Assembly (NCBI RefSeq): GCF_014648075.1
Contig: NZ_BMQK01000006.1
Location: forward strand, 269,956 to 333,955
Direction: 5' to 3'
DNA: 64,000 nucleotides
Source: Streptomyces ruber
GTDB taxonomy: Bacteria > Actinomycetota > Actinomycetes > Streptomycetales > Streptomycetaceae
Shown here: in pieces, positions 1 through 8,368 of the stretch
Layout: each line of letters begins with the position of its first letter
Position numbering within the stretch: position 1 is the stretch's first letter
Translations under genes and position numbers: made by a program
The notes under the pieces: generated by a model
Databases searched by the model: none
Seen by the model: the letters and a program-made list of their open reading frames with translations, nothing else
What the model was told of the DNA's origin: nothing

Positions 1-784
1 CCTCCCGCGCCCGTACGGTCTCGATCTCCCGCCGCTGCTTGATCTCGGCGTCGGCCTGGCGGCGCTCCAGCTCCAGGACGGCCTCGCGGGCGCCGACGTT
101 CTGCCGCGTGATCTCCTTCTCCTCGGTGCGCTGCGCCTCGTTGGTGCGCACGTGCTCGACGGCCGTCAGCTCGGTGATCTTGCGGATGCCCTGGGCGTCG
201 AGGACGTTGGCCGGGTCGAGCTGGCTGACCGGCGTCTGCTCCAGATAGTCGATCGCCGCGTCCTCGAGGTGGTAGCCGTTGAGGTCGACACCGATGACCT
301 CGATGATCCGGTACCGCAGCTCCTCGCGCTTGGTGTACAGGTCGGTGAAGTCCATCTGCTTGCCGACGGTCTTCAGCGCCTCGGGAAACTTCGCGTGGAA
401 CAGTTCCTGCAGCGTGTTCCGGTCGCTGGCCCGCGCCGTGCCGACGGCCTGGGCGACCTTGATGACGTCCTCGACGGTCTTGTTGACCTTCGCGAAGAAC
501 GAGATCCGGATGTCCGCGCGGATGTTGTCCCGGCGGATCAGCCCTTCCTTGCCGGCCCGTGTGATCTAGATGGTCTTCACCGAGATGTCCATCACCTCGG
601 CCTTGTGCAGCGCCGGCAGCACGACCTGCCCGGTGAAGGTCACATCGACCTTGCGCATTTTGGAGACGATCAGCGCCTTGCCCTGCTCCACCTTGCGGAA
701 CAACCGGGCGACGAGGAACACGGCGAGTACGGCGAGCAGGCAGGCAGTGACGAGCGCGCCGATGCCGAGGAGCATGGCATCCAT
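1..784 (-). pseudogene. flotillin/SPFH (YqiK-type) membrane scaffold gene with an in-frame amber stop, 3' end outside window
   Basis: Flotillin-like proteins anchor in the membrane by an N-terminal helix and scaffold microdomains. The frame starts at 784 with MDAMLLGIGALVT and a hydrophobic anchor, then the conserved start of the SPFH domain (EQGKALIVSKMRKVDVTF, LPALHKAEVMDISVKTI). A TAG (CTA on the plus strand, 566-568) follows that KTI. The same frame then continues uninterrupted to the window edge with clear flotillin sequence (KEGLIRRDNIRADIRISFF, VNKTVEDVIKVAQAVG, LDAQGIRKITEL). Relatives usually carry Glu here, so GAG to TAG is one base change. A membrane protein (876-1367) lies just upstream, as yqiJ precedes yqiK in E. 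coli. Either the gene is a recent pseudogene or this is a sequencing error; the lack of other damage fits both. Confidence 0.75.
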
Positions 785-875
785 GACATACGTCCTTCAG
801 GCATAAGTGAGGTGAGCGAGAGGAGTCGAGCGAGAGCAGGAGAGACCGGGGTGATATCCGGCACCGGCGCGCGGC

Positions 876-1367
876 TCAGGCGGCGCGGTCCCACGGTTGA
901 TGCGCGGCGTCGCGCGACGTGCCCCCGCGGGGACGCTGGTCGCCCACCCCCGACAGCGCGGCGACGCCCGTGCGAGCCGCGCCCGGTGGCACGGACGGCC
1001 CGGGTTCGCCGGGGAAGAGGCGGTGCAGCGGCCGTACGATCAGGCAGGTCGCGCCCCAGGCCACGAACAGGGCTGCCACGGGTACGACCAGGCGCAACAG
1101 CCCGGTGGCGGGTCCCGCAGGTGCGAACACCGCGAGCAGGACCTCCACCCCGACGCTCAGGGACCAGGCGAACACCGTCAGCAGGGACAAGGCGACCGCC
1201 ACGGGCACCCCGCCCATGCGCCACGCCCGCAGATCCACATCCGTGTCGAAGCTGTCGACGCCGGCCACGCCCACGGCGGCGAGAAGCCAGAAGCAGACAG
1301 CCACGACGAGGGCCGCGGTCAGCAGGATCGTGGGCAGTCCCGCGGCGGCCATCAGGAAGGTTCGCAT
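876..1367 (-). CDS. small polytopic membrane protein upstream of flotillin-like gene
   Basis: A 163-residue protein starting MRTFLMAAAGLPTILL with three clear hydrophobic segments (about 5-30, 60-85 and 95-120) and a Pro/Arg-rich cytoplasmic tail. It lies 91 bp upstream of the flotillin-like gene on the same strand, so the two are probably cotranscribed. In E. coli and many other bacteria the YqiK flotillin is paired with YqiJ, a membrane protein with an OB-fold domain. This protein would match the membrane half only, and I see no OB-fold, so the link is by position. A purine-rich GGGAG sits almost against the ATG. The much longer open frame upstream of this start (to 3128) covers the opposite-strand PucR gene and is not credible. 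Confidence 0.6.
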   Translation of the reverse strand: MRTFLMAAAGLPTILLTAALVVAVCFWLLAAVGVAGVDSFDTDVDLRAWRMGGVPVAVALSLLTVFAWSLSVGVEVLLAVFAPAGPATGLLRLVVPVAALFVAWGATCLIVRPLHRLFPGEPGPSVPPGAARTGVAALSGVGDQRPRGGTSRDAAHQPWDRAA

Positions 1368-1628
1368 CTCCCGGTTCCCCCCTCTCCGGCTGCGGCGCGC
1401 AGCAGTCGTGTCCGGCGGGCGCACGGCTCCCCTCCGGGTCCCGGTGTGGACACCTGCCGGTGTCCGGCACCGGAACCATCCGCCGGGCTCCCCGCGAGCC
1501 ATGCTGCACGACCGGATCCCGCCCCCGCATTGCCGGTTCCCGGCAGTGTTCTTTACTGTCTGCGTGCCGGTGGCCGTTGAGAAAGCGTCAGCGGTACGCA
1601 CAGGAATACAGAAGGAGCGGGGGACGAC

Positions 1629-2687
1629 ATGGCGGACCTGGACATTCCCGAGCACTATCTCAAGGGCTACGACCGCATCCTGGCCGAGGTCGCGGCCACC
1701 GGCCGGCGCCTGACCCGGGACGAGATCTCCTCTCGCCGTGCCCTCGGCGAGCAGGCCGCGGAGGCCGGTCACGAACTGCGTGCCCTGGTGAGCACACACC
1801 TCACCGCCGCCCGCACCGCCTGGCCCGGCACCGCCGGCTCGGCCGCGGCCGCGCTGGCCGCCGTACAGCAGGTCATCGACGCCTTCGCCGAGGGCTTCGA
1901 GCGCGCCCAGCGCCTCGCCGTGCGCCAGGAGGAGGCCGCCCGCCGCGAGTTCATCGACGACCTCCTGTACGGCCGCAGCGATCTCGGCCGCCTCGCCGAG
2001 CGCGCCGAACGCTTCGGCCTGCGACTCTCCCACGCACACGCCGTCGCCGTCGCCGAGGGCCCGACCGCCTACGACGAGGGCGCCCCGGTACTCCGCCAGG
2101 TGGAACGGTCCCTCATAGCCAGATTCGGCGACCGCAGCATCCTGCTCACCACCAAGGACGGCCGCCTGCTGTGCATCGCCCCCAGCCACCATGACGAGGT
2201 GCTCACCTACTTCGCCAAGCAGGCGCACGCCGCCACCGACGGCGGCCGGATCGCCATCGGCCGCCCCCAGCCCGGCCCCGGCGGTGTCGTCCAGTCCTAC
2301 GAAGAGGCACTCAACGCCCTCGACCTCGCCGAGCGCCTCGACTTCGACGACCCCGTGCTGCGCGCCGCCGACCTGCTGGTCTACCCCGTCCTCACCCGCG
2401 ACCGCCAAGCCATGGCCGACCTCGTCCGCGGCACTCTCGGCCCCCTCACCACGGCCCGCGGCGGCGCCCAGCCCCTCCTCGACACCCTCACCGCCTACTT
2501 CGACTCCGGCTGCGTCGCCGCCGAGGCCGCCCGCCGCCTCTCCCTCAGCGTGCGCGCCCTGACGTACCGCCTGGAACGCATCCACCAGCTCACCGGCGCC
2601 CATCCCTCCGACCCGGCCCACCGCTACATGCTGCAGACGGCGGTCATCGGCGCGCGGCTGCTGGACTGGCCCGCCAAGGACCTCTGA
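1629..2687 (+). CDS. PucR/CdaR-family transcriptional regulator
   Basis: A 352-residue DNA-binding regulator. The last ~56 residues form the PucR C-terminal helix-turn-helix (AEAARRLSLSVRALTYRLER, then IHQLTGAHPSDPAHRYMLQ), which is diagnostic for the family. Residues ~185-270 resemble the GGDEF-like central domain (IAIGRPQPGPGGVVQSYEEA). The N-terminal helical region, about 1-100, is of the kind found in Streptomyces PucR proteins. The start is supported by AAGGAGCGGG 9 bp upstream. PucR-type proteins control purine, sugar-acid or amino-acid genes, but no obvious target is adjacent, so the ligand is unknown. It is divergent from the flotillin-like pair. Confidence 0.85.
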   Translation: MADLDIPEHYLKGYDRILAEVAATGRRLTRDEISSRRALGEQAAEAGHELRALVSTHLTAARTAWPGTAGSAAAALAAVQQVIDAFAEGFERAQRLAVRQEEAARREFIDDLLYGRSDLGRLAERAERFGLRLSHAHAVAVAEGPTAYDEGAPVLRQVERSLIARFGDRSILLTTKDGRLLCIAPSHHDEVLTYFAKQAHAATDGGRIAIGRPQPGPGGVVQSYEEALNALDLAERLDFDDPVLRAADLLVYPVLTRDRQAMADLVRGTLGPLTTARGGAQPLLDTLTAYFDSGCVAAEAARRLSLSVRALTYRLERIHQLTGAHPSDPAHRYMLQTAVIGARLLDWPAKDL

Positions 2688-2875
2688 GCTGGTCCTGCCG
2701 TTCTGAGCAGGCGTATCCGGGAGTCCTCCTGCGCACACGGGAGTTGAAGCCGTCCGGGACAGCGGACATCGAGACGACCCCTCACCGAGTGTTCGATCGA
2801 GATGTCGGCATCGTCCGCTCAACCGACGAGGCCGTGACCAGCGTGCGCCGGCCCACCGCGGTCGCCCATGCGTCC

Positions 2876-3052
2876 GACGTCGAACGCGAGAGGTTACGCA
2901 GCCTGCTGCGCGACCGGGGGCAGGCGGTGGTGCGGGCGGCGAGGGTGCTGCTGTCACCGCGCGGCCTGTCGCCAGCGCAGATCGCCGCCCTGGTGTGCAG
3001 TATGACCTGACCCGGTCATTGTGCGGCGCTGGATCGGCCGCTGGAACAGCTG
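2876..3052 (+). pseudogene. remnant of a helix-turn-helix transposase (IS630-like N-terminus)
   Basis: The frame reading ERERLRSLLRDRGQAVVRAA, then RVLLSPRGLSPAQIAALV, matches the N-terminal HTH of IS630-type transposases and related winged-helix proteins. It ends at a TGA. The expected continuation (a VRRWIGRWN-like recognition helix) is present just downstream in another frame, around 3015-3050. No DDE domain follows. This is a short, frame-broken relic. Confidence 0.5.
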
Positions 3053-3241
3053 CGGAGCGCCCGGGGGGATGAGAGCGTCCTTCCACATGCATCCGCGCGG
3101 CCGACGGAAGCCTCGAGACCGGTGACAAGAAGTGAATGACGCCCTCGACATCGCACCCTGAGGTTCCGCTTCGGTGCGGTGCAGCGAGCCGAACACGCGG
3201 CGGTCCGTAATAGTGGCCAGGATTTTGGAGAGGGGAACGGC

Positions 3242-3556
3242 ATGGGTGACGTACTGAAGCGACGCTCGGTTCTGGGGCGGCTTGCGATCGCGGCCCTCTG
3301 CCTGACGGTGCTGGCCATGGCGAGCTGGTTCATGAGCGAGCTGGTCAGCGCCGACTTCCCACGGCAGCCTGTGTGGGACCTCGGAAGTGCGGGACCCTGG
3401 GTGGCCTCATACGCACACGCCATCACGGCCGGTTCGTGGGCGGCCGCGCGTGCCTGTCTGGTGGTGGCCGGCCTGATCCTGACGTGGAATCTCGCATCGC
3501 AGGTCATGGGTGCCGTCCGCAAGAGCATCCGGCGAGGGAATCGCCCGGTGTCTTGA
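3242..3556 (+). CDS. hypothetical small membrane protein
   Basis: A 104-residue protein beginning MGDVLKRRSVLGRLAIAALC. It has two predicted membrane helices (about 12-35 and 62-85) and a basic C-terminus ending KSIRRGNRPVS. A strong Shine-Dalgarno (GGAGAGGGG) precedes the ATG by about 6 bases. I do not recognise a family. It stands alone between a transposase relic and a convergent BCCT transporter. Confidence 0.55.
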   Translation: MGDVLKRRSVLGRLAIAALCLTVLAMASWFMSELVSADFPRQPVWDLGSAGPWVASYAHAITAGSWAAARACLVVAGLILTWNLASQVMGAVRKSIRRGNRPVS

Positions 3557-3949
3557 AGCTGCTGACGCTCCGTTCCGCTCGCCCGGAGCCCCGGTCTCGA
3601 AGCACTGCGCCACTGCCGGGGTGCACGAGTCCTCGTGGCGGTGCCAGGGGCGGACGCTGTTCATGCTCAGCCGCTTGAGGGTCTCGATATTCCGCACCAT
3701 GTCCGTACCCAGAGCGCCCTGCCGAGGTGATCCGCTACAACCCGAGTCCCAAGGTGCGCTGGTCCGTTCGCCGACGATCCGGTCTCGCTCAAGCCGAGCC
3801 TCTTATGCCCACAGGGTCCCCGCTCCCGCTCCTGACCACTTGCGGACCGGTCACGCGCCAGGAGTGCGCCTGCGCAGCCCGGCGCTGGTGCGGTCGACGG
3901 CTCACGGCGAGGAGTGGGCCCGCCACCGGCGCCCTCCCCAGGCGGGCGG
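3557..3949. other. intergenic stretch with no supported gene
   Basis: Open frames exist on both strands, but none shows family motifs, a ribosome site or plausible composition. The region separates two convergent genes. Confidence 0.5.
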
Positions 3950-5644
3950 TCAAGTCTCGTCATCGGATTGCGTGCGAGCCTTCGCCGCCCGTCGCAGGCG
4001 GTGGTGGCGGGCCTGGCCCTGTTCCGTGACGGCGTCGCCGACCATCGTCCGTACGACGTCCCGGAGTCTGTGCAGCGTGTGCTGCCGAGCGGGGCCCGCG
4101 CCCGGGTCCTCCCGCAGCTCCTTCAGCAGCGACCAGCACAGCAGCAGCATGACGACCACGAACGGCAGCGCCACCAGAATGGTCGCCGTCTGCAGCGAGT
4201 CCAGCCCGCCCACCACCAGCAGCACCGCCGCGACCGCCGCCATCAGCACGCCCCACAGGACGACGAGCCAGGACGGCGGGTGCAGCGCCCCGCGGCTGGT
4301 CAGGGAGCCCATCACCAGCGACGCCGAGTCGGCGCTCGTGATGAAGTAGGCCATCACCAGGATCATCGCGAGGAACGAGGTGACCGTGCCGATCGGCAGC
4401 GCGTCCAGCATCGCGAACAGCGATGCCTCGGCGCCGTCCCGCGCCGCGCCCGCGAGGTCCGCCGCCCCGGTCGACTCCAGCCGCAGCGCCGTACCGCCCA
4501 GCACGCAGAACCAGGTCACGGTGGCGCCGCTCGGCACGAGCAGGACGCCGAAGAGGAACTCGCGAACGGTACGCCCGTGCGAAATGCGGGCGATGAACGT
4601 GCCCACGAACGGAGCCCACGACAGCCACCAGGCCCAGTAGAAGATCGTCCAGGCGCCCAGCCAGTCCTGGTCGCTGAAGGCCCCGGTACGCGTGGCCATC
4701 GGCAGCAGGTCCTGCAGGTAGCCGCCGACGGACGCCGGGATCGTGTCCAGGATGTAGACGGTCGGGCCGAGCAGGAAGACGAACACCATGAGGGCCGCCG
4801 CGAGCACGATGTTCAGCGTCGACAGCCACTTGACGCCCCGGTGCAGACCGGAGAAGGCCGACAGGACGAACGCCGCCGACAGGACGGCGATGACGACGAG
4901 TTGCGTGGTCCGTGAGGCGGCCATCCCCGCCGTGAGGTCGAGCCCTTCGGCGACCTGGAGCGCGCCCAGGCCCAGGCTCGTCGCCGTGCCGAAGACGGTC
5001 GCGAAGACGGCGAGCAGATCGATCACCCTGCCCGGCCACCCCGCTGCCCGCCGCTCACCGATGAGCGGCACGAACGTGGCACTGAGCCGGTTGCTGCGGC
5101 CCTTGCGGAAACCGGCGTACGCCAGGGCGAGCCCCGCGATCCCGTAGATCGCCCACGGCGTGAGCGTCCAGTGGAAGAACGAGTACTCCATCGCCGTACG
5201 CGCCGCCGCGGCGGTCCCGGCCGCGGCGCCGCTCGCCGGGGGCGGCGTCAGATAGTGCGTGAGCGGCTCCCCGACGCCGTAGAACATCAGGCCGATGCCC
5301 ATGCCCGCGCTGAACATCATGGCGATCCAGGCGAGATTGCCGAACTCCGGCTCGGAGTCGTCAGCGCCCAGCCTGATCCGCCCGAACCGGCCGAGCGCGA
5401 TCACCAGGCACAGCACCAGGAACACATCCGCGGCGACGACGAACAGCCAGCCGAAGTTGTCCAGGACCCACGCCAGACTCGCGGAGGAGACGCCGTCGAA
5501 GGACTCGTCCCCGAGCCAGGCCCACAGGACCACGGCGGCGACGGCGGCCATCCCGACACCCACGAGAACTCGGTCGGGCGCGCCAGGCTCAGGAGAGCCG
5601 GGCGGAGGGTCTGCCTGGGTCTGGTCGATCGGCTCCGCACTCAT
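3950..5644 (-). CDS. BCCT-family glycine betaine/choline/carnitine transporter
   Basis: A 564-residue secondary transporter of the betaine-choline-carnitine family, which imports compatible solutes with Na+ or H+. Family signatures are clear: GMGIGLMFYGVGEPLTHY in the third-helix region, and FYWAWWLSWAPFVGTFIARI for the substrate-binding Trp-rich helix. About twelve hydrophobic segments can be counted. The cytoplasmic C-tail is charged (RHTLHRLRDVVRTM, then a Lys/Arg/Asp-rich end), as in osmosensing members. The N-terminus is Pro/Asp/Gln-rich and soluble. It is monocistronic. Two adjacent palindromes lie ~90 bp upstream (5735-5764). An osmoprotectant role is a family inference. Confidence 0.93.
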   Translation of the reverse strand: MSAEPIDQTQADPPPGSPEPGAPDRVLVGVGMAAVAAVVLWAWLGDESFDGVSSASLAWVLDNFGWLFVVAADVFLVLCLVIALGRFGRIRLGADDSEPEFGNLAWIAMMFSAGMGIGLMFYGVGEPLTHYLTPPPASGAAAGTAAAARTAMEYSFFHWTLTPWAIYGIAGLALAYAGFRKGRSNRLSATFVPLIGERRAAGWPGRVIDLLAVFATVFGTATSLGLGALQVAEGLDLTAGMAASRTTQLVVIAVLSAAFVLSAFSGLHRGVKWLSTLNIVLAAALMVFVFLLGPTVYILDTIPASVGGYLQDLLPMATRTGAFSDQDWLGAWTIFYWAWWLSWAPFVGTFIARISHGRTVREFLFGVLLVPSGATVTWFCVLGGTALRLESTGAADLAGAARDGAEASLFAMLDALPIGTVTSFLAMILVMAYFITSADSASLVMGSLTSRGALHPPSWLVVLWGVLMAAVAAVLLVVGGLDSLQTATILVALPFVVVMLLLCWSLLKELREDPGAGPARQHTLHRLRDVVRTMVGDAVTEQGQARHHRLRRAAKARTQSDDET

Positions 5645-5734
5645 GTCGCCCCACTATGAGCCGACGCCTCGTCCCCAGAGCGGGTGACGCGCCACGCCTG
5701 TCCCCGCCGTCACACTCCCAGCCGCGCCGCGAAG

Positions 5735-5764
5735 CCCGTCCGGACGGGCCACCCGTCCGGACGG
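5735..5764. promoter_or_regulatory. paired palindromes upstream of BCCT transporter, possible operator
   Basis: CCCGTCCGGACGGG (5735-5748) is a perfect 14-bp palindrome, followed after four bases by CCGTCCGGACGG (5753-5764). The repeat spacing of 18 bp is not a whole number of turns. They lie 91-120 bp upstream of the transporter start, where an operator could act. In DNA this GC-rich, short palindromes arise easily, so the role is a guess. Confidence 0.3.
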
Positions 5765-5776
5765 AACGGCCTCGCA

Positions 5777-6102
5777 CCTCGGCACCGGCTTAACACGAGA
5801 GAGGTTCTCGCCGAGTATTCCTGCTTATTGCTTCCATGGGTGCGGTCGATCATCACTTCGACGATGAGGCTGCCAATTCCGCCTCACCATCCCGCTGACG
5901 CGCTTGCCGAGTTGCTGGTCCTGAACCGAGACGCGGTTATGCGTACGTCTGGCATCCGGGATGCGGCACGCCATGTAGGACGGCACAGTCTGCAGAACGA
6001 TCACACACGAGGCGGCGTCTGCGCGGCTTGCCGGTCATGCGTCGGCGTTCGGGACTGACACGAAGATGACCCGCAGCTGAGTCGATGACGCTCTTCCAGC
6101 GG
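5777..6102. other. intergenic stretch with no supported gene
   Basis: The stretch between the BCCT promoter region and an IS110 relic. It is locally A/T-richer than its surroundings around 5800-5880, which could hold the transporter promoter. I see no conserved coding sequence. Confidence 0.4.
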
Positions 6103-6404
6103 TCAGCGGTCGATCTCATCGAGGTAGCGGCGCACCACAAAGCCGTGGTGGGCGGTGAACTCGCCGTCCAGCGCCTCGATGAGTGCAGGGATCTTGTTGC
6201 GGGCCGTCCGACGGCGAGATCCGCCAGGAGGCGGGGGTCGCGTTCCCCGGCGATCAGGGCTACCAGTATGGCCCGGCCGCTGACACCGACCAGGCTGCCG
6301 AGGACCGCTGACAGCTTCATGCCGGTGTCCTCCAGTTCCTTCTCCAGCCGCTGGGCCTCCCAGCCCGCGGCCCGAACCAGTTCGGTGCGGCGGCGGGTGA
6401 GGTC
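6103..6404 (-). pseudogene. IS110-family transposase fragment (frameshifted)
   Basis: Two frames join to give the typical middle of an IS110 transposase. Positions 6404-6204 encode RRTELVRAAGWEAQRLEKEL, EDTGMKLSAVLGSLVGVSGR and ALIAGERDPRLLADLAVGR. A one-frame shift at about 6204 leads to KIPALIEALDGEFTAHHGF and VVRRYLDEIDR, ending at a stop at 6103. The N-terminal DEDD catalytic domain and the C-terminal Ser region are missing. It is a dead relic of one insertion and a sign of past mobile-element traffic in this interval. Confidence 0.75.
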
Positions 6405-6546
6405 GACACAACTGCATGACCGCGGCCCCGGTGCAACAGATCCGGGCCACACCGGCACGGTCTCGAGTTCCGACGTCCTCGCCCCGTGTCTCGGCTCGAC
6501 ACTGCCCGAAGACGCCCGGGAACCGGGAGAAGAACGGACAAGGCCG

Positions 6547-6873
6547 TCACCTGACCGGCCCCGCTCCTTCGGGGATGACAGACCCCGGCGTTCCGGCGCG
6601 GTGTGTGGCGATGATTGCCGCCGTGCAGCCGACGGCAGCCAGGAGGCCCGCGAGGGCAGTGGTGACGAGGGTCATCCAGGGCGGGGCGTCGGCCAGACGC
6701 GGGATGGCGTTGAGGGGTACGGCGCTGTAAAGGGCCAGGACAGCCCAGCCACGCCGGCGTAGCGGGACAAGCCGGTGCCGCAGCCGGTCCGGGACACGGC
6801 CGGTAACCATGGCCAGGCCGGCGGGCAGCAGGGTGACGGAGAAGACGGCGAGTCCCGTCCAATGCCAAGTCAT
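6547..6873 (-). CDS. hypothetical membrane protein
   Basis: A 108-residue protein from MTWHWTGLAVFSVTLLPAGL. It has hydrophobic segments at about 5-25, 40-58 and 68-95 and a short polar tail. GGAG lies about 7 bp before the ATG, which favours this start over longer upstream extensions of the frame. I recognise no family. It is followed upstream on the same strand by another tiny membrane protein (6909-7076), 35 bp away, so the pair may be cotranscribed. Confidence 0.5.
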   Translation of the reverse strand: MTWHWTGLAVFSVTLLPAGLAMVTGRVPDRLRHRLVPLRRRGWAVLALYSAVPLNAIPRLADAPPWMTLVTTALAGLLAAVGCTAAIIATHRAGTPGSVIPEGAGPVR

Positions 6874-6908
6874 GCTGGGAGGGCTCCTGTGGTGTCTGGG
6901 GAAGAAAG

Positions 6909-7076
6909 TCAGCGACGTCTGCCGGCAGTGTTGATGACCAGCCCGGTGATCAAGGCCGCGAGGCCGGTGACCAGGACGGGGGCGCCGGGGCCGGGCAGGA
7001 CGTACAGCGCTGCGCCGACGAGGGTCAGGAGTGCTCCCGCGGTGGCCAAGAAGGTGCCGATGCGTCGTTGGGACAT
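6909..7076 (-). CDS. very small two-helix membrane protein
   Basis: A 55-codon frame: MSQRRIGTFLATAGALLTL, then a Pro/Gly turn (YVLPGPGAP) and a second helix (LVTGLAALITGLVINTAG), ending RRR. A basic start and end around two hydrophobic helices is the usual design of a real membrane miniprotein. It is too short for standard length cut-offs. Function unknown. Confidence 0.5.
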   Translation of the reverse strand: MSQRRIGTFLATAGALLTLVGAALYVLPGPGAPVLVTGLAALITGLVINTAGRRR

Positions 7077-7114
7077 ACTGTTGCCTTATCTGGAGCGGTC
7101 GGAATTGGCGGCGG

Positions 7115-7279
7115 TCATCGGCGTGTGCCGTGGTGTCCTGCGGCAACGGCGCGGAGGTCGGCGGCGAACGCCAACTGCGTACGGGCGCTGCCGGGGCGCC
7201 GGAAATCACCGAAGGCAGTCTTGATTACCAGGCCTGCGCCGATGATGACGGGTGCCAGCAGAGAGGTGTCGGCGGCCAT
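7115..7279 (-). CDS. possible 54-residue ORF
   Basis: The frame begins MAADTSLLAPVIIGAGLVIK and ends HHGTRR. Its ATG overlaps the stop of the nhaA relic (TGATG at 7277-7281). The N-terminal half is hydrophobic. There is no clear ribosome site and no recognised family, so it may be noise or coupled read-through from the former antiporter gene. Confidence 0.3.
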   Translation of the reverse strand: MAADTSLLAPVIIGAGLVIKTAFGDFRRPGSARTQLAFAADLRAVAAGHHGTRR

Positions 7280-7535
7280 CAACCGGACGCGCCGTTGCTG
7301 CGTTGCGGCCCGGCGACTGCCCGGGCGGTGTGCTGGTGGATGTCGAGGATGTCATCGGCGTCCGCATCGGCGTTCTCCTTCCCGTACAGGCGCTGGTAGA
7401 GCCGGTTGCGCAGGCGCAGGATCAGCGCGCTGCAAGGAAGGCGGCGGCGAGGGAGGCGATCAGGACGGCGGCCTCAACAACGACAAGCTCGCGTTTCAGC
7501 TCGATGCCGGCGACCAGGAAGAACACGGCTGCGCG
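7279..7535 (-). pseudogene. nhaA Na+/H+ antiporter remnant with large internal deletion and frameshift
   Basis: Reading from about 7535, the frame gives AVFFLVAGIELKRELVVVE, which matches the conserved FFLVVGLEIKREL-type segment of NhaA. It then passes directly to AAVLIASLAAAFLAA, a typical last-helix sequence. After a one-base shift near 7420 it gives LILRLRNRLYQRLYGKEN and ADADDILDIHQH, resembling the cytoplasmic tail of actinobacterial NhaA. Most of the ~400-residue antiporter is missing, including the Asp-Asp ion site. The stop is at 7279-7281. Confidence 0.55.
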
Positions 7536-7678
7536 GCATGGACCGCGCGGCCCCCCTGGGATGGGAGGCAGCCACCACAGTCCGGGCGAGACGGACAAGT
7601 TCCTGAGTTCCGCTACGAGCTCGAAACGCGGCGCAGGTCAGTGGTTTTCACCAGCCCTCTGGGATGGTCCCACCACTC

Positions 7679-8368
7679 CTACTGCAGTTCGCTGAAGCGT
7701 TCGGTCGCTCGGGTGCGTCCGGCGACGATGATGGTGTCGTCTGCTTGCACGACGGTTTCCGGGGTGGCGTAGGTGAAGCCTTCGCCGGGGCGCTTGATGG
7801 CGACGACGGTGAGGCCGTAACGGGAGCGAACGGCGCTGTTGGACAGGGGAAGGCCGATGATGTCGGCGGGCGGGGTGGTCTTGACCATGGCGAAGTCGTC
7901 CTCGAATTCGATGTAGTCGAGCATGCGTCCCCGCACCAGGTGGGCCACGCGCTGGCCCATGTCGTGTTCCGGATAGACGACGTGGTGGACGCCGAGCTGG
8001 GTGAGGATGCGGCCGTGAGCTTCGCTGATGGCCTTGGCCCAGACGTTCTCGATGCCGAACGAGATCAGCAGCGAGGCGGTGAGGATGCTGGCTTCCAGAT
8101 CGGTGCCGATGGCGACGACGGCGCGGTCGAATTCGTGGACCCCCAGCTGGCGCAGCGCATCCTCCTTGGTGGAGTCGGCCCGCACGACATGCGTGAGGGA
8201 GCCGGAGAGGGCCTGGACGACTTCGGCGTCCTCGTCGATGCCGAGGACTTCGGTGTCTTCGTCGACGAGTTCCAGAGCCAGGGCGCGGCCGAAGCGGCCC
8301 AGCCCGATGACGACGACGGAGCCCGCCGGACCCGTGCGCCGTTTTCTGGGGGTGGTCTTCCTAGCCAA
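7679..8368 (-). CDS. KtrA/TrkA-type potassium channel regulatory (RCK) protein
   Basis: A 229-residue cytoplasmic gating subunit for K+ uptake. An N-terminal basic stretch leads into a Rossmann RCK domain with the nucleotide loop VVVIGLGRFGRALALEL (about 17-34) and the acidic strand end VLGIDEDAEVV. A TrkA_C domain follows (about 140-225: DIIGLPLSNSAVRSRYGLTV to ETVVQADDTIIVAGR). It overlaps the upstream ktrB-like gene by 8 bp (8361-8368), so it is translated as the second gene of the operon. In this family ATP/ADP or NAD(H), and in some cases c-di-AMP, controls the pore. No cyclic-dinucleotide specificity can be read here. Confidence 0.9.
   Translation of the reverse strand: MARKTTPRKRRTGPAGSVVVIGLGRFGRALALELVDEDTEVLGIDEDAEVVQALSGSLTHVVRADSTKEDALRQLGVHEFDRAVVAIGTDLEASILTASLLISFGIENVWAKAISEAHGRILTQLGVHHVVYPEHDMGQRVAHLVRGRMLDYIEFEDDFAMVKTTPPADIIGLPLSNSAVRSRYGLTVVAIKRPGEGFTYATPETVVQADDTIIVAGRTRATERFSELQ

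Noticed and set aside
152..2194. 680-residue plus-strand open frame
   Set aside because: It lies antisense to the flotillin-like gene and across the PucR gene, with low-complexity Arg/Pro/Gly-rich translation typical of high-GC shadow frames.
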